A stretch of DNA of 64,000 nucleotides from JAGLON01 sp041394985 (GCA_041394985.1 JAWLBI010000001.1:4340001-4404000), one strand, 5' to 3'; positions 29,401 to 36,906 are shown, counted from the stretch's first letter. Notes: a model not told the origin generated them from the letters alone. Translations and numbers: made by a program.

Positions 29401-30048
29401 GCTGCCCAATTCGGTGGTCGTTATGTCGACACCCTTCCAGATACCGTCAAACGCGGCAGTGTAGCCATTGGCCGAAAGTGTATTAATTTTACTGTGCAAC
29501 AGCGTCTTATTACTGGTAAATGTCTGGACGACATTGTAGCAGTTGGAAAACGTTACGATCGCCACGCGATCGTACACATCCATGTTATCGACCAGAGTAT
29601 GCGCCGCATTGCGAGCCGCGGCTATCTTGTTGTTCGTGTTCATACTGCCGCTGAGATCGATCACCAGACAGATCGATGTCGCACACGAATCTCCGGTCAA
29701 TTCCTCTACTGTGAACCCGGTTATCGGAGTACCGTCTTGATACACGCAAAAGCTGTCGGCTGTCATACCGCTCATGGGAATCCCCATCGAGTTCAACACG
29801 TCGACATAGCTGCACATGTATGGGAACATACCGCAGTCGAACTGCGATATCTGAAGCGCATCTACCGTATAGGAACCGAAAATCCCGGTTCCGGGCAGCG
29901 TCCCCGAAATCTCATCCGGTTCCGGATCATGGCTGATCGTACTATCGACCTCGTACGGATCATCCTCCGGCCCGATTATGACCTGTCCAACGGCCTGGGA
30001 AACGAAAACTAACGCAACAACAAAGAGAATACTTAGCCAGCGTTTCAT
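20464..30048 (-). CDS. Giant secreted VWA / cysteine-rich repeat / cohesin-like / dockerin protein with type IX-like tail
   Basis: A 3194-residue exported protein. Signal peptide at residues 1-22. VWA domain at about 127-320 with a complete MIDAS motif (Asp131, Ser133 and Ser135 of DLSGSM, a Thr in GYTAAF, an Asp in AITDGMEN). About 26 Ig/cadherin-like repeats of some 86 residues run from about 468 to 2705, most starting N-x-A-P and carrying up to four conserved Cys (FLC, YC, VCFTP, DACGA). A cohesin-like beta region follows (about 2705-2890). A dockerin type I pair is at about 2921 and 2961 (DINLNGIPNEIAD and DVNADGTALTIAD). A second cohesin-like stretch leads to a FlgD/type IX sorting tail from about 3110 (NYPNPFNPTTTIRFSL). 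It is probably a surface adhesin or scaffold stabilised by disulfides. A ribosome site GGAAGGGG precedes the start. Three 258-residue blocks are near-identical (see repeat). Confidence 0.92.
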   Translation of the reverse strand: MKRWLSILFVVALVFVSQAVGQVIIGPEDDPYEVDSTISHDPEPDEISGTLPGTGIFGSYTVDALQISQFDCGMFPYMCSYVDVLNSMGIPMSGMTADSFCVYQDGTPITGFTVEELTGDSCATSICLVIDLSGSMNTNNKIAAARNAAHTLVDNMDVYDRVAIVTFSNCYNVVQTFTSNKTLLHSKINTLSANGYTAAFDGIWKGVDITTTELGSKAVIAITDGMENYSQWCGGWGTPDGLQDHNFADDSTLICNLATGAGIPIYTISLGSDFDPQYLISFAGGTGGEYYHAPTGDDIDDIYLTIKTRLCSRYLICYDSPDTVQNGDWHTLQICRKDSTGSCTGQCDSASCQEVAPPVIVRTPATIGLDATCQRWDEDVQVCAWVTDLDTPQGDLTVQLFYRNADSVGYTSVTMTRTDSMYCYTIPGSELTCETDSIQYYVTASDSRVTVSSPPMAPTSHHAFPVCENHAPTVNAGSDQTINQCTAAEICWAVSYGDVDGNLETVTKIAGPGTFDGSQICFTPTGTLNYEFVLKAVDSCGLAAYDTVVVYYTLNQAPVANAGPDQSYFQCTPTEICWAASCTDAGGNLTSCNLIAGTGTYNGSQICFTPDTSGVYRFILVATDDCGATDADTAFVTVSLNTAPVCSVPNDTTIFQCTAAQVSLPYSASDVDGNFKNCQIISGPGSLVGGNWCYTPSGDQAVTVTLKCTDSCNAYCESSFTVTFDLNQAPTLTLPNDTTIFQCSPQEVCLPYTVSDPDAGQTTNEFSSTAFAWINSATHEICISPDVPGDLAIVVQSMDPCGAFDVDTIFVTFATNTAPVANAGADQSIFQCSPAAISWNASCSDVDGNLSTCELVSGVGSYNGSQISFTPTGSGAYDFILKATDACGAEDYDTVTITVTENTAPVMTAQADTSLFLCAAQEICVSYDVSDVDAAQVPTLVETMISGYGALNTSTNEVCFTPTVAGTYEFILGVTDACGAEDVDTVVVTVSFGKFASITCPGSAYNKFLCAADSIIQPLTITPASATVTVSEGIYANGALRFLASSAGTYNIEVIADESCGSDTCTVTFNVTFNTAPVANAGADQSVFQCSPAAISWNANCSDVNGNLSTCELVSGVGSYNGSQLSFTPTGSGAYDFILKATDACGAEDYDTVTITVTENTAPVMTAQADTSLFLCAAQEICVSYDVSDVDAAQIPTLVETMISGYGALNTSTNEVCFTPTVAGTYEFILGVTDACGAEDVDTVVVTVSFGKFASITCPGSAYNKFLCAADSIIQPLTITPTGATVTVSEGIYAGGALRFLASSAGTYNIEVIADESCGSDTCTVTFNVTFNTAPVANAGADQSVFQCSPAAISWNASCSDVDGNLSTCELVSGVGSYNGSQISFTPTGSGAYDFILKATDVCGAEDYDTVTVTVTENTAPVMTAQADTSLFLCAAQEICVSYDVSDVDAAQVPTLVETMISGYGALNTSTNEVCFTPTVAGTYEFILGVTDACGAEDVDTVVVTVSFGQFAVIDCPTEPISVSLCDTVEVCRMLNITPASATVSVSYGTYAGGQHCFTPDTSGTYIVEVIASASCGADTCQLVYNVDIGQAAEIVCPGTQNIFICEPGQVCIPISVVTPEATFTISPIGTYNAGTICFAADTSGHYEINVIAATDCGADTCDIIADIVINSAPVASDPTTPVDTFMCANAQVCYQFSATDVDGGALVWTKLSGNGAVSTSGNWCFNTAGDNNYSIVAKVTDSCGAADTVTMTYNVDINAAPVVTLPADTTVFVCQSSEYCIPFTVSDGDANISLIELVSGSGTVDIQSGTICFTPTTSGAYAFTLRATDACGAYHEDAITITVNVGEALTINCPDDTAIFLCASTEICLPVTISNDSLVTVLPTGYYDNGQVCFTPDTSGHYVLTVNAESICGSANCSFAVDVTLNSPPIGDQITEPIEEFICGATQFCYLLTASDVNGGVLSWTKVSGDGTVNDTGLWCINASITGSKTVFAEVADECGATDTISMTYVIIANTAPTVGLPADTSIFLCNGASYCFDYTVMDPDGNENLEELLSGPGTIDTVANQVCFTPTAAGNYQFVVKATDACGASGQDVINITVAFGVPAQITCAADTAVYLCEAGQVCRPVTVTPDTLVSVSPIGTYNSGEVCFDADTSGVYTLTVTAHSVCGDESCNIQVTVTIDSPPVADEPTTPVDTFLCASAQICHQFTATDTDGGSLVWNRLSGAGTIDVNGLWCFTPTAAGTYSVAARVADSCGRADTVSLSYNVVFNTDPIITLPPDTTFFLCNAGEYCFGYTVSDADDNIVLEELISGGGVIDTAANTVCFTPTMAGVWQFVVGVKDACGEAKAAITDTINVTVVFNSAPVANAGNDFSTFVCGASEICFPVSCSDIDNNLDTCYVASGSGILSGGQVCFTPTGEGTTEIVIAAVDICGLSDYDTVLVTATFNDAPVCTIPGDTTLFQCTPTLVSLPLGVTDADNNFSHWVLVDGPGAIVSGTWQHTPTGDEVDTVMIQAVDSCGATCGDSFIATFILNQKPVVNAGDNMTRYFCEPGETVCWPATCSDPDNNLQSCELISSYGEYDAGEICFYVSSGIEKSYAFIMEATDSCGLTARDTSWLTVEFNEPPTIDLPSDFQTLVLGMSEICFEADISDNDGNLAGFTVSPVGMYDAMTGEICFDADTVGTYEIVVTATDSCGAVAVDTVVVTVDIDECLFVQIEKSHGILQGHYTQLAITLNGSGKKLGGFDLLITYDPSALIPANAVPGALFTDCDWEYFTYRFGAGGNCEGCPTGLMRIVGLAETTNGAYHPTCDWQGEIGTIANINFYVTSDYTMGGQYAPVEFFWLDCSDNSFSSVLGDTLWVSRVVYDLEWNNITDNTYGFPGKYGVPDYCLDGGGDGKPRPERCIDFTNGGVDIIHPDSIDDRGDINLNGIPNEIADAVMLTNFFIFGTSAFGDHVEGSIAASDVNADGTALTIADLVYLTRIIIGDAVPYAKPVPNCYLTVHSFADGQTVTIDYDASDNIGAVLLVFKLNGTADAPILAEAASDVNYDYNIDNDQMRILVHDIGTGFVPAGSGRLMTIPVKGTAELVEVEAADYYGRPLNASAVNIPKVFALNQNYPNPFNPTTTIRFSLPEASNWKLTVYNILGQVVETWNGRDEAGQYEVTWNADHYATGVYLYKLEAGTHTQAKKMILLK
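25519..27603 (-). repeat. Near-identical 774-bp internal repeats in the giant gene
   Basis: The same sequence recurs at exactly 774-bp spacing; for example CGACATCCTC begins at 25551, 26325 and 27099. Each unit codes for three Ig-like modules (NTAPVANAG, NTAPVMTAQ and ASITCPGSAY types). Two units are full. The third, C-terminal in the protein, keeps modules one and two but has a diverged third module. Differences between copies are mostly silent single bases, pointing to recent duplication or gene conversion. Confidence 0.9.
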
Positions 30049-30632
30049 ATTCTTGCCCCTTCCAATACCTCATCGACGGCAATCGAACTACCGGTATCGG
30101 GAAAAGATTAATACTGTTTGATATCAAGCAGAGAAGAATGCGGGAACAACAGCGTACGCACGAATCAATGTCGCCCCCTGTGATTATTCAATTGTGCGGA
30201 TAGTTAGCATTATGCCGATTGATGTGACACAACCGGAAAGCATGCCGTTACCGATTCTTCCAGGCTCGTCCTCCTGCAAACCCCTGTACATGCCTTGCTT
30301 GTGCGCTCAAGCAAATGTCACGTATCGCCAATTACCCATTTGAATCAGTGTTACATCACAAAACATGTAACCAGGGTAGTAAATCCCAATGCTCTTGATA
30401 TAAAATCAAAGATCATTATTAACTGGGGTGTGCTCAACCTCGCGCCTTTTACGACGTATTACAATATAAGCAATTCACTCGGCGAGTCAATTCTTTTTTA
30501 GCGAATTAGTGGCTCTAACCAATTATTTTTCAATAACTAAACAGGATATAACACTCCACGGTTCGTATAATAAACCAACCCCTTTTTGCCCCGTTTTTAT
30601 CGCTACTTCGTCTTTCAGAGGATGTGAATAAT
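30049..30632. other. Intergenic region, upstream of the giant gene
   Basis: About 580 bp between two minus-strand genes, AT-richer than its surroundings in the second half. I see no credible gene, tRNA, known riboswitch or strong terminator. It must hold the promoter of the giant gene. Confidence 0.4.
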
Positions 30633-31697
30633 CTATTCCTGTTTCTTTCGCAGCTTCAAAAGCCTCGTCAAATGCTCACATCGCCCCTTTAGATGCCCCT
30701 TCTCAGCCTCGAATTGCTGCCGCTTCACATCCGATGTCGCCTCCTTTATCCGGGCATCGACGGCATCGATTTGAGCCATCGCATCAGTCAACATCTGCTC
30801 CAGATTCTCCAGCGACTCCGCCTCATCGGCCTTATCAAAGGCAACCGATTCGACTTCGGCCTGCCTCTCCGGCTCCTTAGTTAAGATTTTATCTGACAAG
30901 GGGATAAACTTCTCGGACGAGGTCAAGGGGCGAGTGTTCATAAAGGTCGGCGAGACGATTTCCACTCCGCCATCGTGCAGGACATCCAGCATTTTTTCAC
31001 GCAACCGAGAGCGACCGGACAGGAACTGCTTCGCTTCTCCCAGTAATCCCGCGACACGATACGTTACCGAGAAATCCCCTAATTCCATGACATGAACGAA
31101 CGGTTCGGTTAGTTCGGCGTTTTCAGCCGCCTCTAACAGCAGTTTTTTAATTTTGGCTCGCGGTATGTCATACCCCAGGGATACCGTCGCCGAAATAATG
31201 GTACCGCTCGACCGCAGGACTTCCACCGGATGCGAGGCCACAAATAAGTTCGGCAGCGTAATGAGGTCTCGCTCTTCGTTTTGAATCTCGACGTGAAACA
31301 GACCTCGCTCGGATACCCTGCCGAAATGCTCTCCGACCGATATAAAATCCCCCGCCCGGAAATTCCGCACGGCGCGAAGCATGAGACCGGCCATGATATT
31401 TCCGACCAACGTCGTCGACGACAGCGCAATGGCTGCCGTAATCAGGATGCCGATAAGTGACAGCAACTGCCCCCGCGAGGCATCACTCAGTGGCGCTATC
31501 ATAACGATCAGAATCAGGCCCGCGAACAGAAGAGCGACATTTATGACTTGTCGTCGAAATTGATGACCCGGCCGATCCGCAAAGCGCTTGTCGAGAATCA
31601 ACCGTGCGACATACAGAACGATAATGACTAACAGGATGCCGACTGTCGATGGAATGTACTCCCGGATATATTCATATATATTGCTGATGTATTCCAT
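30633..31697 (-). CDS. MscS-family mechanosensitive ion channel with C-terminal coiled coil
   Basis: A 354-residue inner-membrane channel. Three or so hydrophobic helices (residues about 17-36, 56-75 and 82-115) lead into the pore-lining region (ITAAIALSSTTLVGNIMAGLMLR) and the MscS beta domain (FRAGDFISVGEHFGRVSERGL, followed by LITLPN). The C-terminal 70 residues are a charged coiled coil (LEQMLTDAMAQIDAVDARIKE), which standard MscS lacks. Such channels relieve osmotic pressure. The start is uncertain: ATG 31697 begins just before the first helix, while a TTG at 31748 would extend it by 17 residues; neither has a clear ribosome site. Confidence 0.85.
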   Translation of the reverse strand: MEYISNIYEYIREYIPSTVGILLVIIVLYVARLILDKRFADRPGHQFRRQVINVALLFAGLILIVMIAPLSDASRGQLLSLIGILITAAIALSSTTLVGNIMAGLMLRAVRNFRAGDFISVGEHFGRVSERGLFHVEIQNEERDLITLPNLFVASHPVEVLRSSGTIISATVSLGYDIPRAKIKKLLLEAAENAELTEPFVHVMELGDFSVTYRVAGLLGEAKQFLSGRSRLREKMLDVLHDGGVEIVSPTFMNTRPLTSSEKFIPLSDKILTKEPERQAEVESVAFDKADEAESLENLEQMLTDAMAQIDAVDARIKEATSDVKRQQFEAEKGHLKGRCEHLTRLLKLRKKQE

Positions 31698-31823
31698 ACT
31701 ATATGGGTACGATTTTACGCATGGCGCATCAACAACAATTTGAACCAATTGGGCAAATACGCTTGACTCGAATCAACCGAATAACTATCGTACCGTGTGC
31801 TTTAAAATCTCTGGGAGGAAATC

Positions 31824-32954
31824 ATGAATAAAATTATCACCATAGCGGTACTAGCTGTTTTTTCATTTCTAGTTCTGTATAGCTGCTCCGATGACGATTC
31901 CCCGACATCGTCAGGCGGGACGAGTACGACTCAGGGCAGCATCGGCCCCGAAGGCGGTACGATTTCGATTGCCGGCAAAGTGACCTTTACTATTCCGGCC
32001 GGCGCCCTGGCCGATACCGTCGATTTTTCGATTGCAACGAATGCATCACCCGACACGCTCCCCGGTCCTCTCGGCCCGGCATCCACCTGCTACACTATCG
32101 ACCCTTCCGGTACGGTGTTCAGTACCCCCGCGACAATCATAATAAATTACGATCCGACCACAGTTGCCGACGCCGGTGAACACACCGTCGGCCTGTATAC
32201 TAATGAAGGGGCCGGATGGGTGTTGCTAACCACAGTCCGGGACACAGTCAACAATACGGTAGCCGGACCGGTTTCGCATCTCTCCGATTTCATTATAGCC
32301 GGAGACACAACTCGAATCGATGATGCCATTGGCGTTTTTGCCGAACTGATCGCCGGAAGGATGTTGTACACCGGTCCGATTTCCATAATGATGGATAACT
32401 ATTCGGCGCGCCTGGACAGCGCCTATGCTCCATGCGATCCCGTACAGCCGATCGGAGGCGCCACTATTACCTGCGAGGGTAATACACTGGTATGGTCACC
32501 GGAAATCGAAATGTATTATTATTCAGGAATGAGCATGATTTCTCCCGGCGCGATATATACATTCAATATCGCCGCCGGGAACGGAGTTCCGGCCCTTGAG
32601 GATAGCATAGCATTCCCGACGTCTCAACCGCAACTGGCCTCACCGACTGCCGGTCAATTGATATCGCCGACATCCAATGTGAATGTCACCTGGACCGGCT
32701 CATCAGGCGGCGGAATGATTGACATCATCATTCTGAATGATGCAGGAGACTCGGTCTTCTACATTCAAACCGAGAATGACGGCGCATACCTCATCGAAAA
32801 TGACCAGATGACGGCACCGATTGGCGATTGTTCGATGATGCTGAGTTATTACAATCGCAAAACGATTACCGCTACCGGTTATGATCCGCGGAGTTTCATC
32901 GCCGGAAGATTCATGCACAGCATCGATATCTATTTCGTCGACGACAGCAAATAA
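31824..32954 (+). CDS. Lipoprotein with ZU5-like domain
   Basis: A 376-residue lipoprotein. The signal peptide ends in LYSC, followed by an acidic Ser/Thr/Gly linker. Residues about 38-140 resemble a ZU5 domain (IGPEGGTISIAGKVTFTIPAGAL), a fold found in bacterial surface proteins. The remainder includes a beta-rich segment with a LASPTAGQLISPTSNVNVTW strand typical of Ig-like folds. A GGGAGGA site at 31813-31819 supports the start, and a hairpin follows the stop. Function unknown; probably cell-envelope. Confidence 0.75.
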   Translation: MNKIITIAVLAVFSFLVLYSCSDDDSPTSSGGTSTTQGSIGPEGGTISIAGKVTFTIPAGALADTVDFSIATNASPDTLPGPLGPASTCYTIDPSGTVFSTPATIIINYDPTTVADAGEHTVGLYTNEGAGWVLLTTVRDTVNNTVAGPVSHLSDFIIAGDTTRIDDAIGVFAELIAGRMLYTGPISIMMDNYSARLDSAYAPCDPVQPIGGATITCEGNTLVWSPEIEMYYYSGMSMISPGAIYTFNIAAGNGVPALEDSIAFPTSQPQLASPTAGQLISPTSNVNVTWTGSSGGGMIDIIILNDAGDSVFYIQTENDGAYLIENDQMTAPIGDCSMMLSYYNRKTITATGYDPRSFIAGRFMHSIDIYFVDDSK

Positions 32955-32959
32955 TTGGA

Positions 32960-32989
32960 AAAAGGCCTCCCGCCAACGGGAGGCCTTTT
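32960..32989 (+). terminator. Hairpin terminator
   Basis: AAAAGGCCTCCCG (32960-32972) pairs with CGGGAGGCCTTTT (32977-32989) around a 4-nt loop. The T run is short but the stem is strong and it sits right after the lipoprotein gene. Confidence 0.8.
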
Positions 32990-33137
32990 CGACCTGGAAG
33001 TACGAATCCATTTTATAGCTACATATATTTCTCAAAGCCTATCCTTACATAAGAAAACATAAACTTGACTACTCCGTCAACAATCCGTATTATCGCTCGT
33101 CGACAACAGGAATCAAGAACTAACAAGGAGTCTCTCT

Positions 33138-33860
33138 ATGCACACCATCCGTCTTTTCTTAGCGGTAATAATAATATTCTCATTTTTTCTGATCGGCTGT
33201 TCCGATGATGACGATCCCGTCGGATCAGGCGGTTCCGGCGCTCCGGCGGCGCCGCTCCTCCGCCCCGTCGATTGTCCGGCCGGATTGGCGGCATCGACCA
33301 ACCCATACGCTACCTATGCCGAAAATTACCTGTCATACATCAACGCAATTACCGCCTTCGAATCATATCTCACACCGGCCGCCAATGCGACGGTAACAAC
33401 GACCGGTACAACCCCGGACACGACAATCGCCAACTGGACGATCGACTCGCTGACTTATGATTTGCACTACAGTGACAATGGCAGCTTCAAAAACTGGTTC
33501 GTATACCTCGATGGATATGACGGCTCCCTCCTCTTCGATGATCGGATATTTATCCATACGAACCTCGAACCGGCCGATGATTCCGCCGGCCTCTTTCTCG
33601 CCTATCCGAATCCCGATAACATTTCCACGGTTCTGACATGGAACTGGACGACAAAAGATACCGTCTACACGATAACCTACGATAACGGTACCGCAAATTC
33701 CTATCGGGCGGTTCTCAACCCGGACGGCTCCGGCTCCGTCACCTATCGCGTCAGCGGCGCCAACAATATCATCGTAACCTGGGTCGCGGACGGTAACAGT
33801 GGCACCTGGCAAAACGTTATTAGCAGCCAATCAGGCACCTGGAATGTTATTGTAAAATAA
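33138..33860 (+). CDS. Lipoprotein of unknown function
   Basis: A 240-residue lipoprotein. The signal peptide ends in LIGC, followed by an acidic SDDDDPVGSGG linker very like that of the preceding lipoprotein gene. The mature part has an N-terminal helical stretch (ATYAENYLSYINAITAFESYL) and then regular beta strands rich in Thr, Asn and aromatic residues. I do not recognise the family. An AAGGAG site precedes the start, and a terminator follows at 33879-33907. Confidence 0.7.
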   Translation: MHTIRLFLAVIIIFSFFLIGCSDDDDPVGSGGSGAPAAPLLRPVDCPAGLAASTNPYATYAENYLSYINAITAFESYLTPAANATVTTTGTTPDTTIANWTIDSLTYDLHYSDNGSFKNWFVYLDGYDGSLLFDDRIFIHTNLEPADDSAGLFLAYPNPDNISTVLTWNWTTKDTVYTITYDNGTANSYRAVLNPDGSGSVTYRVSGANNIIVTWVADGNSGTWQNVISSQSGTWNVIVK

Positions 33861-33878
33861 TTATCCGCCAAAATCACA

Positions 33879-33907
33879 AAACCGGCCTCGGTGGGGCCGG
33901 TTTTTTT
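33879..33907 (+). terminator. Rho-independent terminator
   Basis: AAACCGGCC (33879-33887) and GGCCGGTTT (33895-33903) form the stem, with T continuing to 33907. It follows the lipoprotein stop at 33860. Confidence 0.88.
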
Positions 33908-33951
33908 ATTTTGTGCTTTGCATCTGCCCCGAATTTTCCCCACATTATATC

Positions 33952-34623
33952 ATGACAGGCTATTACGAGGAAAATCTATCCGCCGACAAACTCCGTCGCT
34001 GCTACGACATCGCCGACGAGCGAATCAGGCAATACCTTCAGACGGAAATCAATTTCCTGCTGGAACAGGTGGCGGCAGGCGATGCCGTCCTCGAACTCGG
34101 CTGCGGGTACGGTCGCGCTCTTGAATTCATCGCGCAAAAAACCGAAAACGCATGCGGTATCGATACCTCATTCACCAGTCTGAAAAGCGCAAAACAATAT
34201 CTAACTCGATACCCAACGACGCAATTGATTCTGTCCGATGCATCCGCCCTGTCGATAGCCGATAATACCTTTGATATTGTCGCCAGTATACAAAACGGCC
34301 TGTCAGCCTTTCATAAGGACCGCCTGACAGTTGTTCGAGAATCCCTCCGCGTCCTCCGCCCCGGCGGTCGATTGATTATGTCGAGTTATGCCGATAAATT
34401 CTGGCCGCACCGCCTCCGCTGGTTCGAGGCCCAGTCCCGCGAGGGACTCTTGGGTGAAATCGATTATAATCGCACCGGCAACGGGAAAATAATCTGCAAA
34501 GACGGCTTCCGGGCCGACACGATTACACCTCAGGAATTCTCATCTCTGGCCGAAAGTATGTCGCGAAATCCGGATATCATCGAGGTCGATGAATCCAGCC
34601 TGTTCTGCATTTTGACAAAATGA
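33952..34623 (+). CDS. Class I SAM-dependent methyltransferase
   Basis: A 223-residue Rossmann-fold methyltransferase. Motif I is VLELGCGYGRA (residues 46-56), then GIDTSF, an acidic motif II-like segment (LSDASALSIADNTFDIVAS) and motif III-like LRVLRPGGRLIMSS. It belongs to the broad UbiE/Methyltransf_11 type; the substrate cannot be told. The in-frame ATG at 33913 overlaps nothing but lies right at the terminator, so 33952 is preferred. No good ribosome site is seen, suggesting weak or leaderless expression. Confidence 0.85.
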   Translation: MTGYYEENLSADKLRRCYDIADERIRQYLQTEINFLLEQVAAGDAVLELGCGYGRALEFIAQKTENACGIDTSFTSLKSAKQYLTRYPTTQLILSDASALSIADNTFDIVASIQNGLSAFHKDRLTVVRESLRVLRPGGRLIMSSYADKFWPHRLRWFEAQSREGLLGEIDYNRTGNGKIICKDGFRADTITPQEFSSLAESMSRNPDIIEVDESSLFCILTK

Positions 34624-35006
34624 ATGTGATATCGATTACCGGTATGGTATAATGCCGCGACATCTCCTTGCCAATAGGAGTGTCTCCCCTCTGCTAAGTC
34701 AAATTATAGTAATGCACTTGCAATAAATAAGCGGTATACTAATAAAATAATGATTAAATACTATAATCAAAATGGAGCGAACGGTCGATACAATTCAATA
34801 GAATAGTTGGCCCTTCCCCCGAAGCAAACAGAGGATCTCCCGGTGCGTCCCGTCCGGGCGATTCGAACGACAAAAGGAGTGCAATCTCGGTTTACGAACG
34901 AGCCAATTGAGTCCCGGGCAATAAGATACTTTTCCCGTGATTCCATGAAAACTGTCGGCATTGATGTAACGCCTTCATTCCTAGCAGGAGGTCGCAAAGA
35001 GACACC
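34624..35006. other. Intergenic region, AT-rich centre
   Basis: About 380 bp upstream of the double-receiver regulator. The stretch 34690-34800 is AT-rich with several TATA-like boxes and is a likely promoter zone, but no -35/-10 pair stands out. I found no gene or known riboswitch. Confidence 0.35.
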
Positions 35007-35789
35007 ATGAGCGCGTCGACAATTTTAGTTATTGATGATGAAGCGACTGCTCGCGAGTTTGCGCAAACCCATCTCGAAAACGAAGGATATAATGTCCTGA
35101 TGGCCGATTCGGTCAATAGGGCAATTGAAATATTATCCACGAACAAGCACCTGTCCCTGGTTATTTGCGATATCAATATGCCCGACAAGGACGGGTTCGA
35201 CTTTCTCAATTACCTGAATACCGACCTTCGCTACGCCTGTATCCCGCTAATCTTCAGTACCGGGCGAGCCGACGCGCAGAGCGTTCGCCGGGCCAAGGCA
35301 ATGGGCGCTCGCGGATTTTTAGCCAAACCGTTCCTGGGTGAGGATCTGCTCAAGCGCGTCAAGTACACTCTTAAATCCGGCAAAGGCGTCGTTCTGCTGG
35401 TCTCGCAGGACCAGCTCAGTCTCAACAACATCGCCCGCCATATCTTCGTCGCTCACTATATGCCCCTGATGGCGACCAGAGTGGAAGATGCGCACGAGCT
35501 CATGAAAAGCCGGCAAATAGATTTCCTCGTTACCGACTTGTATGTCGGAGCAGCCTCAGGTATGGACCTCGTTGTCGATGCCAAAGCTTCCTTTTTCAAG
35601 GTCTGCGCCCTGGTCGTCAAAGGCTCGCAGGATACGATCAGTGAGGAGGAATTGATCTCGGCGGGAGCCGATGTCGTTCTCCAGAAACCGCTGCGTAATA
35701 TCGATATCATCCGCAAACTCGAACAGGCAATGCTGAAATACAAAGCGGCAGCCGTGAAAGAGTATAAAGAAGCCACTAATGCAAAATAA
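35007..35789 (+). CDS. Response regulator with two receiver domains
   Basis: A 260-residue cytoplasmic protein made of two receiver domains. The first (residues 4-120) is canonical: the acidic pair in VIDDE, phospho-acceptor Asp55 (ICDINMP) and Lys107 (AKPF). The second (about 127-245) keeps Asp177 (VTDLYV) and Lys227 (QKPL) but has Gln134-Asp135 instead of the acidic pair, so it may not be phosphorylated normally. There is no output domain, implying signalling by protein contact or phosphorelay. An AGGAGG at 34986-34991 is rather far upstream; AAAGAGA nearer the ATG may serve instead. Confidence 0.85.
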   Translation: MSASTILVIDDEATAREFAQTHLENEGYNVLMADSVNRAIEILSTNKHLSLVICDINMPDKDGFDFLNYLNTDLRYACIPLIFSTGRADAQSVRRAKAMGARGFLAKPFLGEDLLKRVKYTLKSGKGVVLLVSQDQLSLNNIARHIFVAHYMPLMATRVEDAHELMKSRQIDFLVTDLYVGAASGMDLVVDAKASFFKVCALVVKGSQDTISEEELISAGADVVLQKPLRNIDIIRKLEQAMLKYKAAAVKEYKEATNAK

Positions 35790-35874
35790 CAAACCGCTAC
35801 TTATCCTGTACCGATCATCAAGCAGTCAGCTGTACAAATGAGGTTTTTCTCATCCTCTGATATCCGAAAAATCT

Positions 35875-36861
35875 ATGCCCCTATTTGCCGTTGCATCGCA
35901 GCAATTTATTGGCGATATTGCCGCCATGCTGATCCTGTGCGACAATCCGACATACGCCGGTTCCTATTTCTCGGGCAACCGGTTAGATGATGCTTCAATA
36001 GATTCAAACCTTACTCCATTATCACAGGAACTTTTTGGCGAAATCAAGCCGCATGGTATAAATTGTCTCGATCTCGCCGGGTGGAAATACGGCTTCATCA
36101 GCGAGCAAGCCCTGCGGTCCCAATATGATATCGTCTGCGATCTGGCTCGACAGAACATCACGATTCCCGATGGCACATTCTGCGCCGCAGGCTCCGGCGC
36201 TAAATTTCACGGGCAGCGCAATCGATCCTGGCTGTCTCCCCCGGGAAACATCTACCTGACGACTCATTTCGCGCCTCATAGAAAAATCGAGGGATTTGGC
36301 GTCGCCTTTCCAATTCTCGCCGCCGTGTCGGTTGTCGAGACAATAGACACAATCCCCGGCCTTGCCGGTCGCGCCGGCATCAAATGGGTCAATGATATTT
36401 TTCTGGAGGATAACAAAGTCTCCGGATTTCTCGCCTGCAATCACAATGTGGATAGCGTCGTCTCATCTGTCACTCTCGGTATCGGCCTCAATGTGCAAAC
36501 CGCACCGGATATTGAACCCACTCCATTCGTTCCCGGCGCCACCTGTCTGCAAAAATATTTTCGCCGCGAACAGGCCGTTTCACCCCAGCAAGTCCTTCCG
36601 GTATTACTAAAAACTCTGTGGCGAAATTATGAATTGATTCTGGCTGGGCATTACCGACAATTACTCAATATCTATCGGAAGCGCTCGATCATTATCGGCC
36701 GCGACGTTGAAGTCATTTCCGACCCGCACGACTCGAATACGACCGGCGATGTCATTGCATCCGGTCGCATAGTTCGCATTGGAGATAACCTTGAATTGTA
36801 TCTCGAAAATCAAACCGAACCGATTATCCACGGCCGCCTGATCCTGAAAGACAAATCCTGA
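35875..36861 (+). CDS. Biotin protein ligase (BirA/BPL-LplA family) domain protein
   Basis: A 328-residue protein. Its centre matches the biotin/lipoate ligase fold: GSGAKFHGQRNRSW (residues 106-119) corresponds to the GRGRRGR-W biotin loop, then SPPGNIYLT, KWVNDIFL with Lys170 and Asn173-Asp174, GFLAC and LGIGLNV. A C-terminal SH3-like segment (IIGRDVEVISDP) is typical of BirA. The first 90 residues are not the DNA-binding domain of E. coli BirA, so it is unlikely to be a repressor. The loop is unusual in having Ser and Lys where Arg is normal. The enzyme would biotinylate a carboxylase subunit. Start codon not firmly fixed. Confidence 0.75.
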   Translation: MPLFAVASQQFIGDIAAMLILCDNPTYAGSYFSGNRLDDASIDSNLTPLSQELFGEIKPHGINCLDLAGWKYGFISEQALRSQYDIVCDLARQNITIPDGTFCAAGSGAKFHGQRNRSWLSPPGNIYLTTHFAPHRKIEGFGVAFPILAAVSVVETIDTIPGLAGRAGIKWVNDIFLEDNKVSGFLACNHNVDSVVSSVTLGIGLNVQTAPDIEPTPFVPGATCLQKYFRREQAVSPQQVLPVLLKTLWRNYELILAGHYRQLLNIYRKRSIIIGRDVEVISDPHDSNTTGDVIASGRIVRIGDNLELYLENQTEPIIHGRLILKDKS

Positions 36862-36882
36862 TTCTGAAAACTAATTATGTGC

Positions 36883-36906
36883 CCGGCAGACGTCCCCGTC
36901 TGCCGG
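36883..36906. repeat. Intergenic palindrome related to the 20129-20154 repeat
   Basis: CCGGCAGACG (36883-36892) and CGTCTGCCGG (36897-36906) form a 10-bp stem with loop TCCC, preceded by GTGC as in the 20 kb copies. It lies between convergent genes, where it could also terminate transcription. Confidence 0.7.

Noticed and set aside
29059..30012. 317-codon plus-strand frame opposite the VWA domain
   Set aside because: The VWA domain with a full MIDAS motif on the minus strand shows that the minus strand is coding; this frame is a shadow.
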